From assembly GCA_020634615.1 (NCBI GenBank), contig JACKBI010000001.1, positions 124,001 to 188,000 of the forward strand: 64,000 nucleotides of DNA, read 5' to 3'. The notes beneath the pieces are model-generated. The model was not told the DNA's origin, ran no database searches, and saw only the letters and a program-made list of their open reading frames with translations. This stretch comes from Anaerolineales bacterium. Lineage in GTDB: Bacteria > Chloroflexota > Anaerolineae > JAAEKA01. Within the stretch, counting starts at the first letter, position 1, and each line of letters begins with the position of its first letter. Of the stretch, positions 7,649-16,300 are shown piece by piece. The translations under genes and the position numbers were made by a program.

Positions 7649-9934
7649 ATGATCTCCTCTCCGCGCGTTTCACTGCGACGACGTATCCAGGAATTCCAAT
7701 TGATCGGTCGGGACCCCGTGTTGATGGTGGGGTTGCTGGTCAGCGCGTCCTTTGTCTTTCTGTTTGTCGTCTGGCCGTTGATGCGGGTGGTGGTACAAGG
7801 TTTCATCAACTTCGAAAGCGGCGCGCTGTCCACGGAATATTTCGGGCGGTACTTCGATCCATACTTCTCGCGCCACAACTGGAACACGCTGCGCGATACG
7901 ATGATCATGGGGCTGTCCACGGCCACCGGCGGCACGATTGTCGGCTTCATCGTCGCCTTCACGCTGGTGCGCTGCCGCTATCCGTTTCAGCGCGTCTCCC
8001 ACGCGCTGTCGCTGATCCCGACCATCTCGCCGCCCTTTGCCATCGCCATTGCGGTGATTTTGTTGTTTGGCCGTGCCGGTCTGGTGACACACGACTGGCT
8101 GGGCATCAACTTCAGTCGCGGCATGAACGACATCTACGGGCTGGACGGATTGGTGCTTGTCCAGATCATCACCTTTTTCCCGGTGTCCTATTTGATCATC
8201 CGCGCCATGCTGGAGCGGCTCGATCCCTCCATGGAAGAGGCGGCGCAAAGCCTGGGCGCCAGCCGGTTCCACATCCTGCGCACCGTCACGTTGCCGCTGC
8301 TGGTGCCGGGATTCGCCGCTTCATTTTTGCTGCTCTTCGTCGAGTCGCTGGCAGACCTGGGCAATCCACTGCTGCTGACGGGGACGCGCAACGTTCTTTC
8401 GACCGAGATCTACCTCGCTGTGGCGGGTGAGTACAACCAGCAGAAGGCGGCAGCCCTGTCGTTGGTCTTGCTGATACCGACGTTGACCGTGTTTGTGGTC
8501 CAGCGTTACTGGGTCAGCCGGCGCTCCTACGTCTCCGTCACCGGCAAACCCACCGGCGGCCAGATGCAGATCGACGCCTGGTACGTGCGCTGGCCCTTCG
8601 TCGTCCTGACCACGTTATGTCTCGCGTTAGTCAGCGTCCTCTACCTCTCCATCGCGATCGGGTCGTTTACGCGACTGTGGGGCATCGACTACACACTGAC
8701 GCTGGCCAACTACCGCATCGCGCTGGAACGCGGCATGGAAGCGATTCTGGACACGACGTTTCTATCGGCCGTCACGACACCGATCGCCGGTGTGCTGGGA
8801 ATGGTCGTCGCGTATCTGGTGGTGCGGCGCAAGTTCTCTGGCAAAGAGAGCCTGGATTTCGTGTCGAACCTCGGTGCGGCCGTGCCGGGCACCATTCTGG
8901 GCATTGGCTTTATCATCGCCTTCATCACGCCACCGCTCATCGCCCTGGTCATCATCTACGCGCTGTTCCTCTACTACCTGATGAGCAACACCCGATTGGC
9001 CCGACCGCGGGCAGCGCTCTACCTCGCGCTGGGGCTGGTTCCGGGACTGGCGCTGGCCAGATTTGTCACCGATTGGGGCGGCATCTGGTACGTCGCCATC
9101 TTTGCGTTGCTGCTGACTCTGGCGCTGGCTGTCGTGGTGCGATTCAGCGTCGCGGCGGAGCAACGGCGATCGGTGGTCGTCCTGTTCATGATTGCAGCGG
9201 GCGGGCTGCTGCTGTTCATCGTCGGTCCCTATTTCACCAATGCGCTGGCATCATGGGGACGTTCGCTGGGCGGCACGCCTGCCAAAGTGATCACCAGCAT
9301 GGCCGACTGGATCGATGTGTTCACCCAGATTCCATTGCCGGTGTACGGCTTGCTGCTGGTGGCAATTGGTGGCTACATCATGAGCCGGCTCTTGCCGGGC
9401 CGCCGTGCGCCTGCCGTCATTCTGCTGTTGCTTATCAGCAGCATGTTGACGTTTGCCGGCAAGCCGCTGGCGCTGGTGGGGACGTCTTACATCATCATCG
9501 CCGCGTATGCGGTGCGCAGCCTGCCCGCCTCATTGCGCGCCGGCGTGGCTTCCCTGCAACAGATCGATCCCTCCATCGAGGAGGCGTCGGCATCGCTGGG
9601 CGCCGATGCGCAGCGTACCTTCCGCCAGGTCACCCTGCCGTTGATTGCGCCGGCGTTTCTGGCCGGTCTGATCTTCGCCTTCGCCCGCCACATGACTTCC
9701 CTGAGCGCGATCATCTTTCTGACCACGCCCAAATGGCGCATTCTGACCGTGCAGATCCTGAGCGAGGTCGAGCAGGGCGGCGTGAACGTGGCGACGGCGT
9801 ACGCGATGATCGTCATCTACATCGTGCTCGCAGCAATCGGGCTGTTCTATCTGGTTGTCGGCCGAGCCTACCGTTCGGATACCAACGTCGATCTGGGATT
9901 GTCCGAGCTGGGCGGACAGCTTTCGTCCGAATGA
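7649..9934 (+). CDS. Iron(III)-type ABC transporter permease (fused, FbpB-like)
   Basis: The 761-residue integral membrane protein contains two permease halves, each with the EAA loop that contacts the ATPase: MEEAAQSLGASRFHILRTV near residue 195 and IEEASASLGADAQRTFRQV near 645. About 14 or more membrane helices are visible. The double-permease layout is typical of FbpB/ThiP-type importers. The length exceeds most FbpB proteins (about 550-700) because of extra membrane segments between the halves, around residues 440-560. The ATG at 7649 lies 11 bp after the palindrome. The ATPase gene starts 19 bp downstream. Confidence 0.9.
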   Translation: MISSPRVSLRRRIQEFQLIGRDPVLMVGLLVSASFVFLFVVWPLMRVVVQGFINFESGALSTEYFGRYFDPYFSRHNWNTLRDTMIMGLSTATGGTIVGFIVAFTLVRCRYPFQRVSHALSLIPTISPPFAIAIAVILLFGRAGLVTHDWLGINFSRGMNDIYGLDGLVLVQIITFFPVSYLIIRAMLERLDPSMEEAAQSLGASRFHILRTVTLPLLVPGFAASFLLLFVESLADLGNPLLLTGTRNVLSTEIYLAVAGEYNQQKAAALSLVLLIPTLTVFVVQRYWVSRRSYVSVTGKPTGGQMQIDAWYVRWPFVVLTTLCLALVSVLYLSIAIGSFTRLWGIDYTLTLANYRIALERGMEAILDTTFLSAVTTPIAGVLGMVVAYLVVRRKFSGKESLDFVSNLGAAVPGTILGIGFIIAFITPPLIALVIIYALFLYYLMSNTRLARPRAALYLALGLVPGLALARFVTDWGGIWYVAIFALLLTLALAVVVRFSVAAEQRRSVVVLFMIAAGGLLLFIVGPYFTNALASWGRSLGGTPAKVITSMADWIDVFTQIPLPVYGLLLVAIGGYIMSRLLPGRRAPAVILLLLISSMLTFAGKPLALVGTSYIIIAAYAVRSLPASLRAGVASLQQIDPSIEEASASLGADAQRTFRQVTLPLIAPAFLAGLIFAFARHMTSLSAIIFLTTPKWRILTVQILSEVEQGGVNVATAYAMIVIYIVLAAIGLFYLVVGRAYRSDTNVDLGLSELGGQLSSE

Positions 9935-9953
9935 GCACCTACGAACCAGACCT

Positions 9954-11033
9954 ATGAGCTACCTTTCACTGCGACATTTGGAAAAACGCTTCCCGGCCCG
10001 CGGCGGCAGCGGCGAAGTCACCGCCGTGGATCGCATCGAGCTGGAAATCGAGCGCGGCGAGTTTGTGACCTTGTTAGGCCCCAGCGGCTGCGGCAAGACC
10101 ACCACGCTGCGCCTGATCGCCGGCTTTGAATTTCCCACCAGCGGCGAGATCATCCTGGATGGCTCTGACGTGGCTCCCCTGCCGCCCGACAAGCGCGAGA
10201 TGTCGATGGTCTTCCAAAGCTATGCAATCTTCCCGCATCTCAGCGTCTTTGAAAACATTGCCTATGGGCTGAAGCTGCGCAAGCTGTCCAGGGATGACAT
10301 CAAGCGGCGGGTGGCCGGCGTGCTGGTGCTGACCGAACTGGACGGTCTGGAAAACCGGGCGCCGAACCAGCTTTCCGGCGGCCAGCAGCAGCGAGTTGCC
10401 CTGGCGCGCGCGCTGGTCATGGAGCCAAAAGTACTGCTGCTGGATGAGCCGCTGAGCAACCTGGATGCCAAGCTGCGCGAGCAGATGCGCACCGAGATCC
10501 GCGAGATCCAGCAGCGGCTGGGCATCACCAGCGTTTACGTCACCCACGATCAGGTCGAGGCGATGAGCCTTTCTGACCGCATTGTCGTCATGAATCAGGG
10601 CAAGATCGAGCAGGCAGGCAGTCCGCAGGAGATCTACCGGCGGCCGCGGACCGCGTTTGTGGCTAACTTCATCGGACGCACCAACTTCGTGGATGCCACG
10701 GTCGCCGGTCCGGCCGACGAGTGGTTGCACGTTGACACGCTGGGCGGAATCATGGCGGTTCCCCTGCCGGACGAGGCGCGTCAGCCTGGCGAGCAAGTCA
10801 CCATGGTCGTGCGGCCCGATTCGATCAAGTTGAGCCTGGATCTGGTAGACAGCCCGTTCCAGGGAGTCGTCAAACGCTCCACCTATCTCGGCAGCCAGGT
10901 GGAGTACGACATCGAAATCGCCGGCCAGACGCTGATCGCGGTGGAGAGCGACCCCCGCCACGTGATCGTGATCCCCTCCGGCACCTCCGTCGCCGTGCGC
11001 TTCCTCACCGAAGCGCTCTACGTGCTTCCTTGA
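9954..11033 (+). CDS. ABC transporter ATPase, FbpC/PotA-like
   Basis: The 359-residue protein has Walker A GPSGCGKTT (residues about 42-50), the Q-loop VFQSYAIFPHLSV, the signature LSGGQQQRVALARA, Walker B VLLLDEPLSNLDAKL and the H-loop YVTHDQVEAM. The last 110 residues form a TOBE-like domain, usual in FbpC, PotA and CysA. It would power the adjacent permease. I start at the ATG at 9954 (MSYLSLRHLEKRFPARG); the in-frame start at 9855 lies within the permease gene. Binding protein, permease and ATPase together suggest ferric iron uptake, fitting the ferrous-iron operon a few kb on. Confidence 0.92.
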   Translation: MSYLSLRHLEKRFPARGGSGEVTAVDRIELEIERGEFVTLLGPSGCGKTTTLRLIAGFEFPTSGEIILDGSDVAPLPPDKREMSMVFQSYAIFPHLSVFENIAYGLKLRKLSRDDIKRRVAGVLVLTELDGLENRAPNQLSGGQQQRVALARALVMEPKVLLLDEPLSNLDAKLREQMRTEIREIQQRLGITSVYVTHDQVEAMSLSDRIVVMNQGKIEQAGSPQEIYRRPRTAFVANFIGRTNFVDATVAGPADEWLHVDTLGGIMAVPLPDEARQPGEQVTMVVRPDSIKLSLDLVDSPFQGVVKRSTYLGSQVEYDIEIAGQTLIAVESDPRHVIVIPSGTSVAVRFLTEALYVLP

Positions 11034-11047
11034 TAGATTGCTGAGAA

Positions 11048-11132
11048 GACTTCGGAAGTCACCGATGGCTCGTGTCGAGCGACGCGCAACGGCCAGGCAA
11101 GTCCGTGCGCTGACACGGCGACTTCCGAAGTC
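11048..11132. repeat. Inverted repeat, GACTTCGGAAGTC family
   Basis: Two 13-bp arms, GACTTCGGAAGTC and its complement, frame 59 bp. Each arm is itself almost palindromic, giving a palindrome-of-palindromes layout. A second copy lies at 47862-47946. It starts 14 bp after the ABC ATPase stop codon. The segment from 11133 to 11183 holds nothing else. Confidence 0.85.
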
Positions 11133-11183
11133 TGGTCGCGTCCAAAGACCGATACGTTCCAGCCCGCCACTGCCGATTGTGAA

Positions 11184-11213
11184 TTGTACAATAATGCCTA
11201 AAGCCGTTACAAT
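11184..11213 (+). promoter_or_regulatory. Promoter for the aldolase gene
   Basis: TTGTAC at 11184-11189 and TACAAT at 11208-11213 are separated by 18 bp. This leaves a leader of about 180 nt before the aldolase ATG; I see no recognised element in that leader apart from the ribosome binding site. Confidence 0.6.
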
Positions 11214-11400
11214 GTTGTCACTAACCTGTCTGCAGCGACACGCTGCATGCATAACAAAGATATAAGGATCTACAGTGTAAAGTTGCTTGCCAGGCCACAT
11301 TTTGCAGGCCATGATGCGTAGCATTCAAACGGTACGCATCGCGCAACGCCGGCAGACCTTGCTAAGATCCACACATTTATTCGCTTCAGGAGGTTTCTCA

Positions 11401-12453
11401 ATGACAACCAACATTCAGTCGCTCTTGGGCAGCGACGCCGACGCCCTGCTTGGCTTCGACAGCCCCAAGATTCCCAAGTCGTCGCTTCACCTTCCCGGTC
11501 CTGATTACATCGACCGCGTGTTCTCACAATCGGACCGCTCGCCGGTCGTCATGCGCAACATGCAGACCATGTTCAACACGGGCCGGCTGGGCGGCACCGG
11601 CTACCTGTCGATTTTGCCGGTGGATCAGGGCATCGAGCACTCGGCCGGCGCGTCTTTCGCTCCCAATCCCGCCTATTTCGACCCCGAGAACATCGTCAAG
11701 CTGGCCATCGAGGGCGGCTGCAACGCGGTGGCGTCGACTCTGGGCGTGCTAGGATCGGTGGCGCGCAAGTATGCCCACAAGATTCCCTTCCTGCTGAAGA
11801 TCAACCACAACGAGACGCTGACGCTGCCCACCATGTACGATCAGACGATGTTCGCCAGCGTCGATCAGGCGTTTGACATGGGAGCCGTGGCAGTCGGTGC
11901 GACGATCTACTTCGGCTCCGAAGAATCGCGCCGCCAGATCATCGAGGTCAGCGAAGCCTTCGCGCGCGCCCACGAGCTGGGCATGGTGACGGTGTTGTGG
12001 GCCTACATCCGCAACAAGGCGTTCAAGAAGGACGGCGTCGACTACCACGTGTCCGCCGACCTGACCGGCCAGGGCAACCATCTCGCCGTGACACTGGAAG
12101 CCGACATCGTGAAGCAGAAGATGGCCGAGAACAACGGCGGCTACACTGCGATCGGCTTCGGGCACACCAATCCCAAGGTCTACAGCGAACTGACCAGCGA
12201 TCATCCCATCGATCTGGTGCGCTACCAGCTTGCCAACTGCTACATGGGCCGCATGGGTCTGATCAACTCCGGCGGCGCGTCGGGCGCCAACGACTTCGCC
12301 GACGCCGTCAAGACCGCGGTCATCAACAAGCGCGCCGGCGGCATGGGTCTGATCTCCGGCCGCAAGGCCTTCCAGCGCCCCATGTCCGAGGGCGTCGAAC
12401 TACTCAACGCCATTCAGGACGTGTATCTCGACTCCAGCGTGGCGGTCGCCTGA
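11401..12453 (+). CDS. fbaB: Fructose-bisphosphate aldolase, class I (archaeal/DhnA type)
   Basis: The 350-residue protein matches the class I FbaB/DhnA family: LPVDQGIEHSAGASFAPNP near the N-terminus, FLLKINHNETLT, MGAVAVGATIYFGS and a C-terminal GGMGLISGRKAFQRPM phosphate-binding region. Members cleave fructose-1,6-bisphosphate through a lysine Schiff base, without metal. The ATG at 11401 is preceded by CAGGAGG with good spacing; the open frame extends to 11287 without homology. It is a single-gene unit with its own promoter and terminator. Confidence 0.92.
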   Translation: MTTNIQSLLGSDADALLGFDSPKIPKSSLHLPGPDYIDRVFSQSDRSPVVMRNMQTMFNTGRLGGTGYLSILPVDQGIEHSAGASFAPNPAYFDPENIVKLAIEGGCNAVASTLGVLGSVARKYAHKIPFLLKINHNETLTLPTMYDQTMFASVDQAFDMGAVAVGATIYFGSEESRRQIIEVSEAFARAHELGMVTVLWAYIRNKAFKKDGVDYHVSADLTGQGNHLAVTLEADIVKQKMAENNGGYTAIGFGHTNPKVYSELTSDHPIDLVRYQLANCYMGRMGLINSGGASGANDFADAVKTAVINKRAGGMGLISGRKAFQRPMSEGVELLNAIQDVYLDSSVAVA

Positions 12454-12486
12454 TCGGTGAGCCAGACTCGCCGGTTCTGAGGACAG

Positions 12487-12521
12487 GTGAGCGGTAAGCG
12501 GTGATCGGTAAAAAGTAAACA
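12487..12521. repeat. Single-arm heptamer word array
   Basis: Five adjoining 7-bp words follow one another: GTGAGCG, GTAAGCG, GTGATCG, GTAAAAA, GTAAACA. This is the same style as the word-hairpin elements of the trp region, but no inverted arm is present. It sits 33 bp after the aldolase stop codon and runs straight into the terminator hairpin. Confidence 0.75.
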
Positions 12522-12554
12522 GACGGGGCCCTGCGTAACAGCATGGCTCCGTCT
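12522..12554 (+). terminator. Terminator after the aldolase gene
   Basis: A 9-bp stem (GACGGGGCC with GGCTCCGTC, one G-U pair) encloses a 14-nt loop and is followed by a T-rich tail TTCTATTGT. Confidence 0.65.
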
Positions 12555-12576
12555 TCTATTGTCCTCCCTTCAGAAA

Positions 12577-12622
12577 GAAAAGAAGCACAGATTCCCGAAA
12601 CGAGAGATCTGTGCTTCTTTTC
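12577..12622. terminator. Bidirectional terminator between fbaB and the feo operon
   Basis: A perfect 16-bp stem (GAAAAGAAGCACAGAT and complement) with a 14-nt loop is A-rich on one side and T-rich on the other. It can terminate both the rightward aldolase transcript and the leftward feo operon. Confidence 0.8.
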
Positions 12623-12644
12623 TTTTAGTGAGTCGCTAGCGAGG

Positions 12645-14132
12645 CTATCCGATACCGCTTAGCAACCGCCAGACCTGTGCCACGACAAACGTTACCGCGA
12701 ACCCCAGCGCCAGCGGCATCAGCGCAGAGAGGGTGGTCCAGCGCTTGCTGCCCGTTTCCTTGTAGATGGTGTAGAGGGTCGTGCTGCACGGGTTGTGCAG
12801 CAGACTGAACAACATCACGCTGATGGCGGTCAGCAGCGTCCAGCCACCGGCAACCAGCACCCCCTTGGTGGCGACGGCTGAGTCCATTTGGAACAACACG
12901 CCCGCGCCCTGCCCTGTGCCACTGATCCCGTTCAGCAGCACTGTCAGCATCAGGATCGTCGGGATCACGATCTCGTTGGCCGGGATGGCCACGATGTAGG
13001 CCACCAGGATCACGCCGTTCAAACCGAACAGAATGCCAACCGGGTTCAGGAAGTTCACCATGTACGCCGCCACGCTGGTGCCTTGGATGGTGACATTGGC
13101 GATCAGCCAGATGACCGCGCCGGCTGGGGCCGCAAAGACAACGGCTCGCCACAGCACATACAGCGTCCGGTCGATGAGCGATGTATAGATGGTCTGCCAG
13201 ACGCGCGGCGGGCGGAAGGGCGGCAACTCCAGGCTAAAGGTCGATACCTCGCCTTTCAGCACCGATCGTGACAGCATGCCTGACATCAGAAAGCTGATTA
13301 TGATGCCCAGCATCGCGATGCCCACCACTGCCAGCGCTGACACCAGGCCGGCGATGTAGATCGGCGCCAGCGCGCCGATGAAGATCGTCGCCAGCAGGAT
13401 CTGCGTTGGCCAGCGGCCGTTGCACAGCGCAAAGTTGTTGGTCAGGATGGCGATCAGCCGCTCGCGCGGACTGTCGATGATGCGTGTCGAGACGACGCCG
13501 GCTGCGTTGCAGCCAAAGCCCATCATCATGCTCAGCGACTGCTTGCCGTGCGCGCCCGACTTCTTGTAGATGTTATCCAGGTTGAACGCCACCCGCGGCA
13601 GGTAGCCAAAGTCCTCCAGCAGCGTGAACAGCGGGAAGAAAATCGCCATGGGCGGCAGCATGACAGCAACAACCCAGGCGGTTGCCAGATACATGCCGTC
13701 GATCAGGATGCCGCTGAGCCACCATGGCATTCCGATGGCCGCTGCGATTGAGTTCAACAAGGGATAGATCTTGCCGATCAGCAGATCTGAAAGCATCTGT
13801 GACGGGATGTTGGCGCCGGTGATCGTGATCCAGAACACCAGGGTGAACATCAGGATCATGATCGGGATGCCCCAGCGACGACTGGTCACCAGGTGGTCGA
13901 TAGTGCGGTCCAGGTCGAAGCGCTGCTTCTCGCCGCTGCGGGTCACCGCCCGGTCGGCGATGCGCGCCGCGTCGGTGTAGATCGTCTCCATCAGCGTCTG
14001 GTGGAAGTCGCCGCCGATCTCCCAGCGCAGCGTGCGCGCCAGTGCCAGCACGTCCTCGGGGGTGGGTGTCGCGTCATCGCCGTGCCGGGTCTGCGGCGGC
14101 GACTTCAGCGGGATCGATGTTGCGGTTGTCAT
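12645..14132 (-). CDS. feoB: FeoB membrane (channel) subunit, separate gene
   Basis: The 495-residue protein is the membrane half of FeoB without its GTPase. It has about ten membrane helices and two Gate segments: PMAIFFPLFTLLEDFGYLPR, then MMMGFGCNAAGV with the conserved permease Cys, and a second set ending FSLLHNPCSTTLYTIYKETG. NFALCNGRWP and AIPANEIVIP also match FeoB. The N-terminal 75 residues carry the FeoB-associated cytoplasmic helix (YTDAARIADRAV). It would move Fe2+ across the inner membrane together with the GTPase encoded 19 bp upstream. Splitting of FeoB occurs in several lineages but is uncommon. Confidence 0.9.
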   Translation of the reverse strand: MTTATSIPLKSPPQTRHGDDATPTPEDVLALARTLRWEIGGDFHQTLMETIYTDAARIADRAVTRSGEKQRFDLDRTIDHLVTSRRWGIPIMILMFTLVFWITITGANIPSQMLSDLLIGKIYPLLNSIAAAIGMPWWLSGILIDGMYLATAWVVAVMLPPMAIFFPLFTLLEDFGYLPRVAFNLDNIYKKSGAHGKQSLSMMMGFGCNAAGVVSTRIIDSPRERLIAILTNNFALCNGRWPTQILLATIFIGALAPIYIAGLVSALAVVGIAMLGIIISFLMSGMLSRSVLKGEVSTFSLELPPFRPPRVWQTIYTSLIDRTLYVLWRAVVFAAPAGAVIWLIANVTIQGTSVAAYMVNFLNPVGILFGLNGVILVAYIVAIPANEIVIPTILMLTVLLNGISGTGQGAGVLFQMDSAVATKGVLVAGGWTLLTAISVMLFSLLHNPCSTTLYTIYKETGSKRWTTLSALMPLALGFAVTFVVAQVWRLLSGIG

Positions 14133-14151
14133 ACAATATCTCCTCGTGCCT

Positions 14152-15108
14152 CTATAACTGCGCTGCTACCAGGCTGCCAGCGGGTTGCGATGTGTTGGCG
14201 CTGGCGAGCGTGCCCAGCCTGCCTTCGCTCAACGCGTCGGCGATGGTCTGATCGCCATCCAGCAGGCGCAGCGCGACCCAGCGTGCGTTGGGCAGGCCGG
14301 GCGCCAGCTTCTCAAGTTGCGCCATCAACTGGTTGACAGCGTTCTTCAATACCGGCGGCGTACCCTGGATACGATGTGGTTTCGGTTCGTAGGTGCCGGT
14401 CGCGACCTCGTCCACTGCCTGTAGCAGCTCGGTGATGCCGCGCTTGTGGCGCGCTTCGGTGGGAATCACCGGCACGCCCAGATCAAGGGCCAGGCGCCGC
14501 GCGTCGACTTGCAAGCCGTGGCGGCGCGCCTCGTCCATCAGGTTCAGACACACCACGACGCGGTCGGTGATCTCCAGCACCTGCAACACCAGGTTCAGGT
14601 TGCGCTCCAGCCGGGTTGCATCGACGACCACGATAGTGACATCGGGCTGTCCGAAGAGAATGAAATCGCGCGCGATCTCTTCGTCCATGCTGGTCGCCAG
14701 CAGCGAATAGGTGCCGGGCAGGTCGACCAGCTTATAGCGGCTTTCACCGAACTCGAACCCGCCTTCCGCTCGGCTGACGGTCTTGCCGGGCCAGTTGCCG
14801 GTGTGTTGCTTGAGTCCCGTGATCGTGTTGAAAACAGTGCTTTTGCCGACGTTGGGATTGCCAGCCAGCGCGACCACGAAATCCCACTCGGCCATGTCCA
14901 CGCCCAGCGAACGCAGGTTGGCGGCGTTATGCACCGCGCACGTGGTGCAGGCGGCCGAGACGGCCGGGAGCGGCTCGATGTTGATAGTAAACTTCTGGTC
15001 GCCGTCGTCCTCTTCCAAGAGTTGGATCATTTGCTGATCAAAGCCAGCGGGCGCCATTGGCGGCTGCCCGCCGTTGCCGTTGGCTGTTTTTTCATTCAAC
15101 GTATTCAT
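14152..15108 (-). CDS. feoB: FeoB GTPase subunit, separate gene
   Basis: The 318-residue protein contains a FeoB-type G domain: G1 GNPNVGKSTVFN near residue 83, the TGNWPGKTV switch, G3 VDLPGTYSLLATSMDE, and G4 as NLMDEA in place of NKxD, as in many FeoB proteins. Residues 1-75 form an acidic N-terminal extension with a CTTC cysteine pair (AACTTCAVHN) that could bind metal. No membrane helix is present. It must work with the adjacent membrane subunit. The 19-bp gap and common direction support one operon. Confidence 0.92.
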   Translation of the reverse strand: MNTLNEKTANGNGGQPPMAPAGFDQQMIQLLEEDDGDQKFTINIEPLPAVSAACTTCAVHNAANLRSLGVDMAEWDFVVALAGNPNVGKSTVFNTITGLKQHTGNWPGKTVSRAEGGFEFGESRYKLVDLPGTYSLLATSMDEEIARDFILFGQPDVTIVVVDATRLERNLNLVLQVLEITDRVVVCLNLMDEARRHGLQVDARRLALDLGVPVIPTEARHKRGITELLQAVDEVATGTYEPKPHRIQGTPPVLKNAVNQLMAQLEKLAPGLPNARWVALRLLDGDQTIADALSEGRLGTLASANTSQPAGSLVAAQL

Positions 15109-15128
15109 GTACTATGTCCTCTTCCTCG

Positions 15129-16166
15129 TCACGCTGCCGTTTCGGTGTGGCGTGTAATCTGTATCATGCGGGCCTGCTCGCTGCGCAGGGCGATCAATGC
15201 CTCGCGGATGCGGTAGGCTGTCGGGTCACCGCCGGCGCTGATCATCTCGGCGGCAATGACGGTGCCGGGCAGAATACCCAGATCCATGAAGCGCCGGCGT
15301 TCTGCACCGCGGCAACGCGGCAGGATGGCTTTCACCTCGCCGCGTTCGCCCAGCTTGAGGTCGGCCAGCGTCTCGCTGTCGTCTTCCACCGCGACCGCCA
15401 CCGTCTGCGGCAACGGAACTACCGAGATGTTGGTCGCCAGAATGGGCGCCAGCACATGTTCATCGCCATTGGCCCAGAAGCGCACCCGCTTTGGTGTGGC
15501 CTCGATGAGCCGCACTGTCATGCCCGGATACAACCCCAGGGCGACCAGCTGGGCGTAGATCGTTTCCGGCTCATCCTCGATGTGTACGATCTGTGCCGGA
15601 TGATCCAGCGCAATGGCTGTCAAGGGCTGCCCACCATGGGCCACAAACTGGCCCGTGGCATCGGGAATCGGGTCGCCGTGTGGATCGTGCGTTGGATTGC
15701 CAAGGCTGGCAGCCAGGGCGTCAGCATCGGCCGGTTGCAGGCTGTGTTCGATGCGATCAGCCTGGCCGTGCCATTGAGCCTCGTCATAGCCGGTCTGGTC
15801 GGCGAGATAGCGCTCCCAGAGCCGGTGCGCACGGATGATGTGCAGCGCGGCATTGCGCCCATCCGGCGTCAAATGCAGCATCCCCGCATCCATGGATACG
15901 AGGCCGTTTTCCTCGGCCCGCTCCAGCAACTGGGCCGCCTGGTCGCGCGAGATGTGCAGCGTGCCGGCCACACTTTCCAGCGTCGCCGGCTGGCCCTTCA
16001 TCTCATGCTCGTGGATATGCTTCAACGCATCCTCAGCCAGCACGCGTTCGCTGATCTGGCGCGAACGACGCCAGCGGATCACCAACCCGCGCTCAGGCCA
16101 GAACAGCAACGCTGTGATTCCGGCCAGCAAGCCGGCGACTAATAGGGCAATCAATGGATCGATCAT
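15129..16166 (-). CDS. Membrane-anchored DtxR-family regulator fused to FeoA domain
   Basis: The 345-residue protein starts with one hydrophobic helix (MIDPLIALLVAGLLAGITAL). Next come a winged-helix-like segment (residues about 35-105, QPATLESVAGTLHISRDQAA), a DtxR dimerisation region with HRLWERYLADQTGY and LGNPTHDPHGDPIP, and two SH3/FeoA-like domains (ALGLYPGMTVRLIE; FMDLGILPGTVIAAE). FeoA normally binds FeoB. The protein may therefore be a membrane FeoA partner built on a regulator scaffold rather than a free transcription factor. It lies 20 bp upstream of the feoB GTPase gene. Function as sensor versus transport accessory is unresolved. Confidence 0.82.
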   Translation of the reverse strand: MIDPLIALLVAGLLAGITALLFWPERGLVIRWRRSRQISERVLAEDALKHIHEHEMKGQPATLESVAGTLHISRDQAAQLLERAEENGLVSMDAGMLHLTPDGRNAALHIIRAHRLWERYLADQTGYDEAQWHGQADRIEHSLQPADADALAASLGNPTHDPHGDPIPDATGQFVAHGGQPLTAIALDHPAQIVHIEDEPETIYAQLVALGLYPGMTVRLIEATPKRVRFWANGDEHVLAPILATNISVVPLPQTVAVAVEDDSETLADLKLGERGEVKAILPRCRGAERRRFMDLGILPGTVIAAEMISAGGDPTAYRIREALIALRSEQARMIQITRHTETAA

Positions 16167-16220
16167 AAAGTTCTCCTGCGTTCGGTGATCAGACTGCTGC
16201 CTCTGATCTCTTACCTCTCA

Positions 16221-16300
16221 GGACGCGTCTATCAACAACATCTCGGTGTTGGCTCGGTCAGGAGACCGGCCAAAGCGGTAACCAAGCTATAGACGCGTCC
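16221..16300. repeat. 80-bp inverted repeat abutting the dtxR stop codon
   Basis: Twelve-bp arms (GGACGCGTCTAT and complement) enclose a centre containing CTCGGTCAGGAGACCGGCC, itself self-complementary. The centre recurs at 51306-51350. The element touches the last base of the dtxR stop codon and separates dtxR from the membrane-anchored regulator gene. Confidence 0.8.

Noticed and set aside
8617..9957. 446-codon second rightward frame inside the permease
   Set aside because: Arg/His-rich out-of-frame translation with no membrane segments; the permease frame is clearly real.
10074..11324. 416-codon antisense frame over the iron ABC ATPase
   Set aside because: Shadow frame; no recognisable domain and the plus strand encodes a complete ATPase.
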